Counted from the first letter of the stretch, positions 22,886-33,473 are shown. The stretch is DNA of 64,000 nucleotides from Leptasterias polaris (GCA_037783415.1 JAZGTN010000008.1:372001-436000); one strand, 5' to 3'. Notes: generated by a model not told the origin, from the letters alone. Translations and numbers: made by a program.

Positions 22886-22974
22886 ACCAGAAGCTGATGT
22901 CAAGCTTGCAATGGCTATAGCAAGGCTGTTATTAATGAGTTCCACTCCTTCGAGATGAAGATGGTGATGGCCAC
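22886..22974 (+). pseudogene. Possible upstream exon of the transposon gene, frame disrupted
   Basis: The segment is bounded by TTGTTACAG on the left and GTAAGT on the right, as an exon would be. One frame reads PEADVKLAMAIARLLL. The frame that would join the next exon in phase reads VPLLRDEDGDGH only at the 3' end and has stops upstream. A frameshift inside this exon, or a different splice choice, would explain it. Confidence is limited because the exon is short. Confidence 0.35.
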
Positions 22975-23315
22975 GTAAGTTATTACATCTTAGAAACAAA
23001 TATTGATTAAAGTTTAAATGTTATCAGAAGAAAAATGAACAATGTTCCATATAAATGTGGCAAACCGATGCACTACTCATTATTTTGCATCAATGAACAA
23101 TCACTTATCGTTTGCCACAAACATATTTGTTTAATTCTTTATTATTTTTCCAGCCACATTTTCAAAGTAATAACAAAGAGTAATATACCAATGGGCAGTG
23201 TGGACAACTGCGATAAATTTCATGTTGGGGTAGTTTGTATTTTTCAAATATTAACCAGTTGTTAAATCATTTTTATTAAGCATATCATTGTTAACAGCTC
23301 CCATTTTGATCATAG

Positions 23316-23842
23316 GACTTGGAGGCGTGGTACACTTCTTGTAAGGGGAAACATTGTGCTGCAGGCTACATCGAAGAGTGGCTAGGGAATGTAAGAAAAA
23401 AATCGAAAAAGCATGCTTCAGTGGTTAAGCCATCCTCAGCTAAATCTGCATCAGCTGCATCCTCATCCAGCTTGATAGGCACAGCTGATTTGGACTTAAC
23501 TCAGGGTAAGACATGTTTAGAAACAATTAGTTTTGTTTAATTTGATCATGCAGAGTTGATTGTTGTCAGTGTTTTAAGTCCACGGTTTGTGTTCTCAGAG
23601 TGGAGTGGGGCTTATGATAGTCTGTTTCAGTTAAAATATTTTTTTTAAATAATATGAATTTTGATTTGATTTTTCTTTAAGCTGACATTACCGTGGAAGA
23701 AGTGTCAAGCATGGTGATGTGGTTGAAGCACAACAGAGATCCTTCAAACCAGGTAAAGGATTTCATGGCAAAAACCTCCAAAGCAAGGGCTGCATACATC
23801 AGAGATCACCCAGAAGATTCAGCTGATATTATTCTTATATAA
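23316..23842 (+). CDS. Two-exon 3' part of the gene inside the 3.9-kb transposon (unknown function)
   Basis: The exon at 23,316-23,505 is preceded by ...GATCATAG and followed by GTAAGA. The exon at 23,682-23,842 is preceded by TTTTTCTTTAAG and ends in TAA. Joined, phase 1 is kept and they encode about 116 residues. The first exon reads DLEAWYTSCKGKHCAAGYIE, then a basic cluster (VRKKSKK) and a Ser/Ala-rich linker. The second has DITVEEVSSMVMWLKHNRDP, then a Lys/Arg-rich helix-like segment to the stop. A W...C.GKH...G pattern followed by basic residues could be a nucleic-acid-binding module, but I do not recognise the family. It may be the element's own accessory protein or a captured host gene. 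The 5' exons are uncertain and possibly frameshifted. Confidence 0.5.
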
Positions 23843-25396
23843 TACACGATCGTCTCGTGGAAACTCCAGGAATGGTTAGTGTTCTGCCTGAAATGCTCAG
23901 GTAATTTAGAATCGATTGAAACAAGTGTATCCCTACAAATACATACAACAACAAACATGTGAAAATTTGTGCTCGATTGGTCATCAAAGTTGCAAGATAA
24001 TAATGTAAGAAAAAAAACATGTTGCACGTAGAATTGTGAGCTTTCAGATGAAAGAGAAAGGCTTCATGCCTGAAGCCTGTCTTAGAATCAAATTTTGGTG
24101 TGGAAAAAACTTCTTTCTCTTAAACTATATTACATCAAAGGGGTTGTTTCTAACAGTGTTTTATAATATCAACAGCTCTCCAGTGCTCTTTACCAAGTAA
24201 TTCTCAGTTTTGGTCATTAATTTTAGGAGTATAATTAACAAAGGTATACCCTGCCTTTAAATAATTTACGCAATGTACTTATTCATTTTGTTATCGGTGA
24301 ATGAAAATGTTTTCGTATATACATATGTATTACTATGGCCATCTTTGACATCTCCACAGCTGTGGTATAGACAAAATACAATTTGTTTTTATTAAGTTTA
24401 TGTTGGAAATTTTGTAATGGAAAAATTATGACAGGAATTTTTGGGGTACTCATTTAAAAATAAATACACTCATAATCGTTGTTTTTTCTACCAAATCTGT
24501 AATTGAACTTAAAAAATTATGCACTTGAGGTATTTTACATGGTGCTCCAAGTCTTTTTAGACAATACTTTTCTAAACAAGCATGCAAGGTTTAAATTCTT
24601 TGCAGTCTTAATAAATACCTTTTCCTCAATCTTTGAGAGCATCCCTATTTAGGGGGGGAGGCTTAATAACTATGTTTTTAAAGCACATGTGAAACATTGG
24701 TAATTGTCAAAGACCAGTATCTACACTTGATGTGACCCAGGCGTATTCATGAACAAACCTGTGAAAGTTTAAGCTTAATCCGTCATTGGAGTCTCGAGAA
24801 TAATATGGATAGATCTTAAAATGTTTTCACTGTTTACAAACATTTGAGTTTTGGACTCGCGAGATCAAAACCAATTGTTTTACTTATTTCTCTAAAACTA
24901 TTGCATTTCAAGCAAAAACGTTTCAAGGGGAGTTTTTCACCATGACCAACTTAATACCATGTACGTTGTGTGCAAATCTGTGAACATTTACATTTATATT
25001 GTTACTCTTACCAATGTTATGCACACCATTTTGAAGTGAAATTATTTTTTGTAAACAAAATGTTATACCTTTTTTGTTGCTTTTTACTAGAGCAAAGCCA
25101 AATGAAATAAACACATTTAATTGAGTGTATATTATTGATTGTTAATTGTTTTGTTCATTTAACAGTCTTCTTTGATATCTTCTGTGTTGCATTATCAAAC
25201 TTTACAAAGCCAGGCTGCCAAATAAAAAAGGGTAAGCATGTGTTCCTTATAAACAGAAGCTCTCCTCTGTGGCAAGTACAACTTGAAACTTTGAAAGGTG
25301 GAAATACAATGTGGTGAAGTTTGTGGTGTCACCACACCAACTGTTGGTGTTATATGGGTTGCCATAAATCAGACTTCTCAATACATGGAAGACATG

Positions 25397-25698
25397 CCTA
25401 TCCTGACCCGGAAACTGGTTGACCCAGATTTCCGGGTCACTTTGACCCGGTATTGGTCACGTCATAAATGGACCCGGATTCCGGGTCAACTCTGACCCGG
25501 CTTTCCGGGTCAACGGGTCACTGCTTCATGATGACCCGGAAGCCGGGTCAGTTCAAATGACCCGTATTCCGGGTCAAAAATTTTGACCCGGCTTTCCGGG
25601 TCACTTTGACCCGGACTTGGTCATGTCATATTGAACCCGGGTTCCGGGTCAAATTTGACCCATTCCGGGTCAAATTTGACCCGGGAGTTTTAAGAGTG
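25397..25698. repeat. Cluster of CCGGGTCA / TGACCCGG subterminal repeats
   Basis: About 300 bp hold well over a dozen TGACCCGG or CCGGGTCA words, many facing each other across short gaps (for example CCGGGTCAAATTTGACCC). Such clusters commonly serve as transposase-binding sites in DNA transposons. Here they are far denser at the right end than at the left. Confidence 0.75.
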
Positions 25699-27251
25699 TA
25701 GTGCCTCAACATCCTAACAGATTAATGAGACAGAGAGTATAGAAACAAAGGAACTGTTGGAGGTTGAATGAAGAGTAGTGCCACAACATCCTAACAGATT
25801 AATGAGACAGAGAGTATAGAAACAAAGGAACTGTTGGAGGTTGAATGAAGAGTAGTGCCTCAACATCCTAACAGATTAATGAGACAGAGAGTATAGAAAC
25901 AAAGGAACTGTTGGAGGTTGAATGAAGAGTAGTGCCTCAACATCCTAACAGATTAATGAGACAGGGAGTATAGAAACAAAGGAACTGTTGGAGGTTGAAT
26001 GAAGAGTAGTGCCTCAACATCCTAACAGATTAATGAGACAGGGAGTATAGAAACAAAGGAACTGCTGGAGGTTGAATAAAGAGTAGTGCCACAACATCCT
26101 AACAGATTAATGAGACAGAGAGTATAGAAACAAAGGAACTGTTGGAGGTTGAATGAAGAGTAGTGCCTCAACATCCTAACAGATTAATGAGACAGGGAGT
26201 ATAGAAACAAAGGAACTGTTGGAGGTTGAATAAAGAGGAGTGCCTCAACATCCTAACAGATTAATGAGACAGGGAGTATAGAAACAAAGGAACTGTTGGA
26301 GGTTGAATGAAGAGTAGTGCCTCAACATCCTAACAGATTAATGAGACAGAGAGTATAGAAACAAAGGAACTGTTGGAGGTTGAATAAAGAGTAGTGCCTC
26401 AACATCCTAACAGATTAATGAGACAGAGAGTATAGAAACAAAGGAACTGTTGGAGGTTGAATGAAGAGTAGTGCCTCAACATCCTAACAGATTAATGAGA
26501 CAGAGAGTATAGAAACAAAGGAACTGTTGGAGGTTGAATAAAGAGTAGTGCCTCAACATCCTAACAGATTAATGAGACAGAGAGTATAGAAACAAAGGAA
26601 CTGTTGGAGGTTGAATGAAGAGTAGTCCCTCAACATCCTAACAGATTAATGAGACAGGGAGTATAGAAACAAAGGAACTGTTGGAGGTTAAATGAAGAGT
26701 AGTGCCTCAACATCCTAACAGATTAATGAGACAGAGAGTATAGAAACAAAGGAACTGTTGGAGGTTGAATGAAGAGTAGTGCCTCAACAGCCTAACAGAT
26801 TAATGAGACAGGGAGTATAGAAACAAAGGAACTGTTGGAGGTTGAATAAAGAGTAGTGCCTCAACATCCTAACAGATTAATGAGACAGGGAGTATAGAAA
26901 CAAAGGAACTGTTGGAGGTTGAATGAAGAGTAGTGCTTCAACATCCTAACAGATTAATGAGACAGAGAGTATAGAAACAAAGGAACTGTTGGAGGTTGAA
27001 TAAAGAGGAGTGCCTCAACATCCTAACAGATTAATGAGACAGGGAGTATAGAAACAAAGGAACTGTTGGAGGTTGAATGAAGAGTAGTGCCTCAACATCC
27101 TAACAGATTAATGAGACAGAGAGTATAGAAACAAAGGAACTGTTGGAGGTTGAATGAAGAGTAGTGCCTCAACATCCTAACAGATTAATGAGACAGAGAG
27201 TATAGAAACAAAGGAACTGTTGGAGGTTGAATAAAGAGTAGTGCCTCAACA
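25699..27251 (+). repeat. 77-bp minisatellite, segment B
   Basis: About 20 head-to-tail 77-bp units, highly alike. Variation is limited to a few positions (GACAGAGAG/GACAGGGAG, GAATGAAG/GAATAAAG, GCCTCA/GCCACA). It is interrupted on the right by the LINE at 27,252. Confidence 0.95.
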
Positions 27252-27358
27252 CAACATGGCGAACGAATAACACAGTGAACTGTCAACTCTCCCGATCTTT
27301 TGGAAATATCTATTGGAAATATCTGTATATTGCGCGATTTTGATCATCCTAAGTCACC

Positions 27359-28330
27359 ATGATGAAAGAAGCTGGAAGAACGACGCTACCACGGAAGGTT
27401 AAAGAAGACGGAAAGGGGAATTTGAAGCCAAAACCACATGATGTCAACTCTCCGTCTTCCAAGGCTTCCCCGCAAGGCAAAGCTCAACGGACTGATGCGA
27501 CCAAACCCGCCAACACTCCAGGGCCCAGTACTCGTCCCAAGACCGCCTCGGCAGCAGCAGGCCCATCGACAGTGGGTACACCCATCAGGTACCTGCCGCC
27601 TGATGACATTCCGAGCGATCTTCATGACAAAGAGGATGACGTAACTACAGCAGCAGGAATTGCACGATACTTCAAAGAGGCAACAAAGAACTTTGAACGT
27701 ATGATAAAGAAAGCAGTGGAATCTCTCGTCGAAAACATCATGCTGGTCGAGACAAAGCTAGGATCGGCAATAGAATTTGAAAGTCAGAGAGTGACGGAGG
27801 TTGAGGAGAAGAATAGACAGCTGGAAAAGAGAATGAGTAAGCTTGAAAAGGAAGCTCAAGCGTTGCGACTGGAAACAACGAAGCAAACCTCAGCAATCAA
27901 CAAGAGCGAGCGATTCTCAAGGCGGAACAACGTACGCATCGTTGGAATCCCGGAGCCTACCATCGGCAAAGAGGACTGCGTAGCTCTCGTAGAAAACATC
28001 GCGCAGGTCAAATTCGGGCTCGACATCAAGGTTGAAAGAGCGCATCGAGACGGGAAGTCATCACAAGGTCGCCCAAGGCACATCTTGCTCAAAACCCTCT
28101 CGTATCGTCAGAAAATTGATCTCATGAGGAACCAGCGTGAGAAGTTAGCGGATGAAAATTATTATATGACTGACGACCTCACCTACGAAGATCTCATCGA
28201 GAAGAGAAAATGGAATACATCTGTTCAGGAACTGTATAGGAACAACGTGAAACTCCATTTCTCCGGTGGTAAATGGCGAAACCAAGCTGGAGTCCCCTAC
28301 ATCTTCAAACCAACCAGTAACGCCAAGTAA
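27359..28330 (+). CDS. LINE ORF1 protein (coiled coil plus RRM-like nucleic-acid chaperone)
   Basis: This 323-residue protein probably binds the element's RNA and aids its reverse transcription in a ribonucleoprotein particle. Residues 1-80 are Pro/Ser/Ala/Lys-rich and likely disordered. About 107-185 is a charged heptad-type coiled coil (VEEKNRQLEKRMSKLEKEAQ). It leads into SERFSRRNNVRIVGIPEP at about 183-200, the start of the RRM-like domain of L1-type ORF1 proteins, with VERAHRDGK following. The C-terminal part (about 255-323) carries MTDDLTYEDLIEKRK and ends near PYIFKP. The start is the first of two adjacent ATGs (CACCATGATGAAAG), in good context. The frame is complete, with ORF2 384 nt downstream. 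Identification rests on the RRNN-R-GIPE signature and architecture. Confidence 0.85.
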   Translation: MMKEAGRTTLPRKVKEDGKGNLKPKPHDVNSPSSKASPQGKAQRTDATKPANTPGPSTRPKTASAAAGPSTVGTPIRYLPPDDIPSDLHDKEDDVTTAAGIARYFKEATKNFERMIKKAVESLVENIMLVETKLGSAIEFESQRVTEVEEKNRQLEKRMSKLEKEAQALRLETTKQTSAINKSERFSRRNNVRIVGIPEPTIGKEDCVALVENIAQVKFGLDIKVERAHRDGKSSQGRPRHILLKTLSYRQKIDLMRNQREKLADENYYMTDDLTYEDLIEKRKWNTSVQELYRNNVKLHFSGGKWRNQAGVPYIFKPTSNAK

Positions 28331-28714
28331 GACTGTGGAATGAATGCATGTTTTTTTGTTGTTGTATGTATTTTACACACTCGATTGCTATGTAATGATG
28401 AATTTCTTCTTTCTGTGTACTTTTCATATTCTCTCTCCTTTATCACTCTATTTACTTTTGACGTAAATGATGTAAATAATAATGTTGATGTCTGATAAGA
28501 AGACCATATATCTTGTTTTTATTAATACGGAGAGTTGATATGGGACATACTGTTATTTCACTTATAAATTGTATTAAAATGTACCCATGTACCTCAGCTG
28601 GTACACCCTCTTTGACTTGCATCTTTCTTTTTCTATTCCCTCCTTTGTTGGTAATATTAATCTCACTGTTGCATGATACTTGTCAGATCATGGACGACAT
28701 AGGTACAATACTAT
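28331..28714 (+). other. LINE inter-ORF spacer
   Basis: A T-rich 384-nt spacer between ORF1 and ORF2. A 70-codon frame within it (28,513-28,725) overlaps the ORF2 start by a few bases but has no domain. ORF2 is in a different frame from ORF1, so translation would need reinitiation or internal entry. Confidence 0.6.
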
Positions 28715-31657
28715 ATGATGGTTGATGATGAAGAGATAAACCCAAGTATACACGATGCCATAGCTTGTAAATATTACCTTCCTCATGAATTTAATTCTAA
28801 TTTTATGAATCATAAACAGTCATTCAGCCTATTTCATACTAATGCTCGTAGTCTTGCCAAAAACCATGAACATTTAAGCCTTCTTTTATCTTCTCTTACT
28901 ATACAATTTTCAGTTATAGGTATTACTGAAACTTGGTTGAGTGACAACTCTCCACCTATATATAATATCAATGATTATTCACTTGTACGTTCTGATAGAC
29001 AATCTGGTAGAGGTGGTGGAGTTGCGATGTATATATCTAATTTGTTGTCGTATAAAATAAGACCAGATCTTACCTTTAACAATAATTTCATTGACTCAAA
29101 AAGTGTAGAAATTAACTTGCATAATACAAAAAATTTTATTGTTTGTACGGTCTATCGGCCTCCAAATACGAGCGTCGATATATTTTTGGAAGATTTAAAC
29201 ATTTTATTAGAACGGATAAATCATGAAAATAAAGATGTATACTTGATGGGTGATTTTAATATAGACCTGTTGAACTCGAATAATAATTATTTTAATACTT
29301 TTGTGAATATTTTGCAAGCGAATTCTTTCACTGGAGCCATTGATAAACCTACAAGAATTACGCAGAATACATCAACTTTAATAGATAATATTTTTACGAA
29401 TGTTGTTACTGAACATATGAATGCTGGTCTAGTTTACAGTGAAATATCTGATCACATTCCTATATTTCTTATTTGTAATAATGATCTCATGTCCCGTACA
29501 AAACAAAAGGAAATATCAATGTCTCGTAAATTTAAAGCAGAAAATATATTATCTTTAAATAATGATTTAATGATGGAAACATGGAATGATGTACTATCTT
29601 GTCGTGAAACTGATACTGCATATGAACTATTTTGGAATATATTTTCAGCCCACTTTGATAGATGTATTCCAAAGACTAAACAAAATAAAAATAAAAGAAA
29701 ACCACAAAATCCATGGATAACGAAGGGAATTTTTCGTTCAATTAAGAAACGAAATTTATTGTACAAACGTAGTCTCCGTGATCCAAGTAACGAGAATAAA
29801 TACGAATATAAATGTTATAGGAATAAATTAACAACAATAATTAGACTATCTCGTAAAATGTACTATGTAAAAGAATTTGAAAATGCTAACGGCAATATGG
29901 CATCTACCTGGAAAGTCATAAAAGAAACTCTTCGAAAGCAAAAGACCAAGTCAAACATTAATATTAACAATGATGGTCAGACAATTTCAGACTCTAAAGA
30001 TATAGCAGATTGTTTTAATAAGTATTTCGTAAATGTAGGCCCTATTCAGGCATCAAAAATAAATTCCAATGGTTTAGATTATTTACAATTCCTTTCAAAC
30101 CCATGTGATAAATCGTTTTTCTTTATGCCTACAAACTGTGTTGAAATTTTGAATATTATCAATTCATTGAAAATAAGTTATTCTTGTGGTCATGATGAGA
30201 TGAGTACGCACTTTTTAAAACAAATAGCAGGAAGTATTGTAACGCCTCTAGTACACATTTGTAATTTATCACTTACAACAGGAGTCTTTCCGGACTCACT
30301 GAAAATAGCAAAAGTAATTCCAATATACAAAAAAGACGACTCTTCTCTAGTTTCAAATTACCGACCTGTTTCTATCTTACCAAGTATTTCTAAAGTCTTA
30401 GAAAGACTGACTTATAATAGACTGTATGATTTTCTAACAAAAAATGAACTATTGTACGAAAATCAATATGGTTTTAGAAAATTTCATTCAACGGAGTTAG
30501 CATTGTTACAATTATTTGATAGAGTGTCAGATGCCTTAGCTGATCATAAGCATGTTATTGGAGTATTCATGGATCTGAGCAAGGCATTTGACACTCTTGA
30601 CCATACAATACTTATACGTAAATTGGAATACTATGGATTGAGGGGTGTTGCTATACAATGGTTTAAAAATTATTTAACAAATAGAAAACAATATGTATGT
30701 TATGATTCAAATGAATCAGAATTATTATCTATAACGTGTGGAGTGCCACAAGGGTCAATCCTCGGCCCTTTGTTATTTCTGATATATGTAAATGATATTT
30801 ATAATTCATCAAATGCACTTCAATATATTTTATTTGCTGATGACACCAATGCATTTTGTTCCAATTCAGATTTTCGGATCCTTTTAAGAAATATTAACGC
30901 TGAATTACCAAAATTATCAAAATGGTTTAGAAGTAATAAACTGTCTCTTAATTTAAAGAAAACAAACTATATATACTTTCAGAACAGGAAAAATAATGAT
31001 ATTCCTGACATTGAAATTACTTTGGATGGTGAATTATTGGAAAAAAAGGATAGCACAAAATTCCTTGGTGTTTTGATCAATGAAAATCTGAGATGGAATA
31101 ATCATGTGCAATATATTTCTAATATTATTTCACGTAATATTGGTATTCTCTGTAAATTGAAATATTATGTCCCTTCAAATATCTTGTTTATGTTATATAA
31201 TTCATTAATACTGCCATATATTTCATATTGTAACATTATATGGGCAAATTCGAAAAGTAACGTTGACACCATTATACTGTTACAAAAGAAAGCAATGCGT
31301 ATATGTACTGATTCTTCCTATTGCGACCACACCAATCCCTTGTTTTCGAAACTAAAAACTTTAAAAGCAGATGATATATATATTCTACAAATAGCACTTT
31401 TCATGTTTCGCTTACAAAATGGTTTACTACCTTCTTATTTCCCCCCATTGTTTAATTTGAATAAAACCATCCACTCTTACCCTACAAGGCAAACTGAAAA
31501 ATTCCATTTAAGAAATCCAAAAACCGCATTGGCTCTCAAATCCATAAGACACGCCGGCCCAGACATCTGGAACTCTCTGCCCATCGTAATAAGAAACCTT
31601 AGGACATTGTATTCATTTAAGAAGGCAGTTAAAACTATGTTATTGTCTAAGTATTGA
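28715..31657 (+). CDS. LINE ORF2 polyprotein (AP endonuclease-like + reverse transcriptase)
   Basis: The 980-residue protein nicks target DNA and copies the element's RNA there. The endonuclease (about 35-255) shows FHTNARSL, ITETWL (E72), GGGVAMYI, VYRPPNT, GDFN (about 179-182), a TLIDNIF segment and SDH at about 245-247, all the expected catalytic blocks. The reverse transcriptase shows NYRPVSILPSISKVLERL, GFRKFHST, MDLSKAFDTLDH (Asp620), GVPQGSILGPLLFLIYVND (Pro678) and FADD (707-710), then FLGVLINENLRW. The C-terminus has HSYPTRQ and GPDIWNSLP, typical of CR1/Jockey-superfamily LINEs. I see no RNase H or zinc knuckle. No stop or frameshift interrupts it, and no catalytic residue is missing. 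The ATG pair at 28,715 is the first start in this frame in the spacer. Confidence 0.95.
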   Translation: MMVDDEEINPSIHDAIACKYYLPHEFNSNFMNHKQSFSLFHTNARSLAKNHEHLSLLLSSLTIQFSVIGITETWLSDNSPPIYNINDYSLVRSDRQSGRGGGVAMYISNLLSYKIRPDLTFNNNFIDSKSVEINLHNTKNFIVCTVYRPPNTSVDIFLEDLNILLERINHENKDVYLMGDFNIDLLNSNNNYFNTFVNILQANSFTGAIDKPTRITQNTSTLIDNIFTNVVTEHMNAGLVYSEISDHIPIFLICNNDLMSRTKQKEISMSRKFKAENILSLNNDLMMETWNDVLSCRETDTAYELFWNIFSAHFDRCIPKTKQNKNKRKPQNPWITKGIFRSIKKRNLLYKRSLRDPSNENKYEYKCYRNKLTTIIRLSRKMYYVKEFENANGNMASTWKVIKETLRKQKTKSNININNDGQTISDSKDIADCFNKYFVNVGPIQASKINSNGLDYLQFLSNPCDKSFFFMPTNCVEILNIINSLKISYSCGHDEMSTHFLKQIAGSIVTPLVHICNLSLTTGVFPDSLKIAKVIPIYKKDDSSLVSNYRPVSILPSISKVLERLTYNRLYDFLTKNELLYENQYGFRKFHSTELALLQLFDRVSDALADHKHVIGVFMDLSKAFDTLDHTILIRKLEYYGLRGVAIQWFKNYLTNRKQYVCYDSNESELLSITCGVPQGSILGPLLFLIYVNDIYNSSNALQYILFADDTNAFCSNSDFRILLRNINAELPKLSKWFRSNKLSLNLKKTNYIYFQNRKNNDIPDIEITLDGELLEKKDSTKFLGVLINENLRWNNHVQYISNIISRNIGILCKLKYYVPSNILFMLYNSLILPYISYCNIIWANSKSNVDTIILLQKKAMRICTDSSYCDHTNPLFSKLKTLKADDIYILQIALFMFRLQNGLLPSYFPPLFNLNKTIHSYPTRQTEKFHLRNPKTALALKSIRHAGPDIWNSLPIVIRNLRTLYSFKKAVKTMLLSKY

Positions 31658-32121
31658 TCCTGTCGTGTGTAATTGTACTATATTCATGTTCGTGTGCACA
31701 TTGACTGTATATTTAACAATGATGTGTAATCGTCCATGACCTAGCATCACTTAGCCATTCATGAATGAACCTGCATTCAATCAGCAGATGTACGAGATTT
31801 ATTGTATTATTACCAACGCTCCTTCTCTCCCCTTTCTTTTTCTTCTCTGCAAGTCAGTCTTTTGTATTTGTATTTGTTATTGTTGTTATATCTAAGTTGA
31901 GGGCTGCGGGCACGTCAAGCTACTTTGCTTATTTCTGTAGCCCTCCTGCATCTAATGTATGTTAATTATGCATTCAATATATTTGTTTAAATTCGTTTAT
32001 TATCTGTATAAAATTATATACATTTAAAATATTGTATCAAACCATACTATGTTCATGAAAATGTTTGATGAAAAAAAGAAAAAAGATGCAGAAACCAATA
32101 AATCAAATCAAATCAAATCAA
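31658..32121 (+). other. LINE 3' UTR and (AAATC)n tail
   Basis: AT-rich 3' UTR ending AATAAATC followed by about five AAATC repeats and no poly(A). Short tandem tails in place of poly(A) are a known trait of CR1/L2-like LINEs. Confidence 0.8.
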
Positions 32122-32355
32122 ATCCTAACAGATTAATGAGACAGGGAGTATAGAAACAAAGGAACTGTTGGAGGTTGAATGAAGAGTAGTGCCTCAACAT
32201 CCTAACAGATTAATGAGACAGGGAGTATAGAAACAAAGGAACTGTTGGAGGTTGAATGAAGAGTAGTGCCACAACATCCTAACAGATTTGTAAGAAAGAA
32301 AAAGTTTAGAAACAAAGGAGCTGTGGGAGGTTGAATGAAGAGTAGTGCCTCAACA
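32122..32355 (+). repeat. 77-bp minisatellite, segment C
   Basis: About three units resume directly after the LINE tail. The last is diverged (GATTTGTAAGAAAGAAAAAG in place of GATTAATGAGACAG...), marking the true right edge of the original array. Confidence 0.93.
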
Positions 32356-33371
32356 GTCTAACAAAAAGGAACGACTAGCACTGTCATTTGCACAATAAAA
32401 ACTGTAGTCAAAATCCACTAGCAGTTGTATTATGTGTATAAAAAGGGCCAACACAGCAGAAGGTAATTCCCTTAAAGTTGGTGTTGGTTGATCTCTTCAT
32501 TTTACTGGTTTTGATGACAATGGAGAACAACTTCAGTTCACTATTAAGAGTCAAATGACATTTTCAAAATATATATTTACATTGTGCAGTCTACAGTGGT
32601 CATACTTGAATGGGTCGTTCAGCGGTAACATAACAACAAACAATGAAGAGCACAATAAAGTCAGTTGAAAGTTTGGATTTGGAAAAAGTGTCACAGGATT
32701 TATAGATTGCTAAACTGCCTTAGAAGGTTAAAATCAGGGGGCTTTTAAAACCAAGCAAGACAAGACCCACCAAGAAGTAATAGAGGTTAGTGGAGTGAGT
32801 AAGAATACAAGAAAATCATCTGTTGATCAATATCACTCGCTTGGAAGTGGTCCGAGAAGCCCCACATATGAGATTATTCCCAACAAAGGTTCTTATAGAT
32901 GTTTGGACCAAGAAGACCAAGGGGTAACTCTTTATGCAGCGAAGAATCAAGAGTAGATGAAAGAGAGACAAGACCTAATGTAATAACCAATCAGACCTTC
33001 ATTTGTCAGCCAAAGCCTGGGGAAAGAAATGGATCACCAATGTCTGGAAATACTGTTGTTGACCAGTAGAAATAACTTCAATTCTGGTTGGAACATTAAC
33101 TGTGAGCACAAAATGTCAATCCATCCTCAATCCAAGCACTACCTCAAGATGCAAATCCAACACTACATTAAAATTGCCCACTTATAAATAATCTAATCAA
33201 GCCACATAAAAATGCCCTGAAAATGCATTACTTCTAATTTGGAATTGTGGAGATCAAAACCAACTCAATTGCAATACTTAATATTCTATGAGGGCAAACA
33301 TGTTATGATGTTCCGGAGTAACAAAACTCCATGGCTGTAACCAGATAGTTACTTTAAGATGTATTAACTTT
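32356..33371. other. No gene seen; left flank of the 4.43-kb tandem array
   Basis: AT-rich unique sequence without convincing frames. The last bases before the array read ATGTATTAACTTT. This junction occurs once only. Confidence 0.5.
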
Positions 33372-33473
33372 AAGAGGTTATTTGGACGGCGGACAGATCG
33401 CACACAATGAACAGCCTATGAACACCATGAGAATTGGGAGAGCTGACTGTCCGAGGAGAAGACAGAACATTAA

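Larger units (their letters stand above)
21789..25698 (+). mobile_element. 3.9-kb DNA transposon, TA target duplication, GGGTCA-rich ends
   Basis: The termini CACTCTTAAAACTCCCGGGT and the mirrored ...CCCGGGAGTTTTAAGAGTG form inverted repeats of about 27 bp. TA is duplicated at 21,787-21,788 and 25,699-25,700, and removing the element restores a normal minisatellite unit. Inside each end are repeated CCGGGTCA/TGACCCGG words: a few at the left (to about 21,870) and many at the right (from about 25,397). The interior has a promoter-like CpG patch, at least two exons that join in frame (23,316-23,505 and 23,682-23,842) and long non-coding stretches. No recognisable transposase was found. A TA duplication is compatible with Tc1/mariner-like and some other superfamilies, so I leave it unclassified. 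Confidence 0.85.
27252..32121 (+). mobile_element. Apparently full-length non-LTR retrotransposon (LINE), CR1/Jockey-like
   Basis: The 4.87-kb element starts CAACATGGCGAACGAATAAC and ends with AATAAATC followed by an AAATC tandem. It has two intact plus-strand frames, ORF1 (27,359-28,330) and ORF2 (28,715-31,657), separated by 384 nt, and a 3' UTR of about 460 nt. It sits inside the 77-bp minisatellite. No clear target duplication can be seen: the array breaks at ...CCTCAACA and resumes at ATCCTAACAG. Both ORFs being open suggests a recent, perhaps active, insertion. The clade (Daphne/Crack/CR1-like) is a guess from the ORF2 C-terminal pattern. Confidence 0.93.

Noticed and set aside
29452..29766. 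104-codon minus frame
   Set aside because: Antisense shadow of LINE ORF2.
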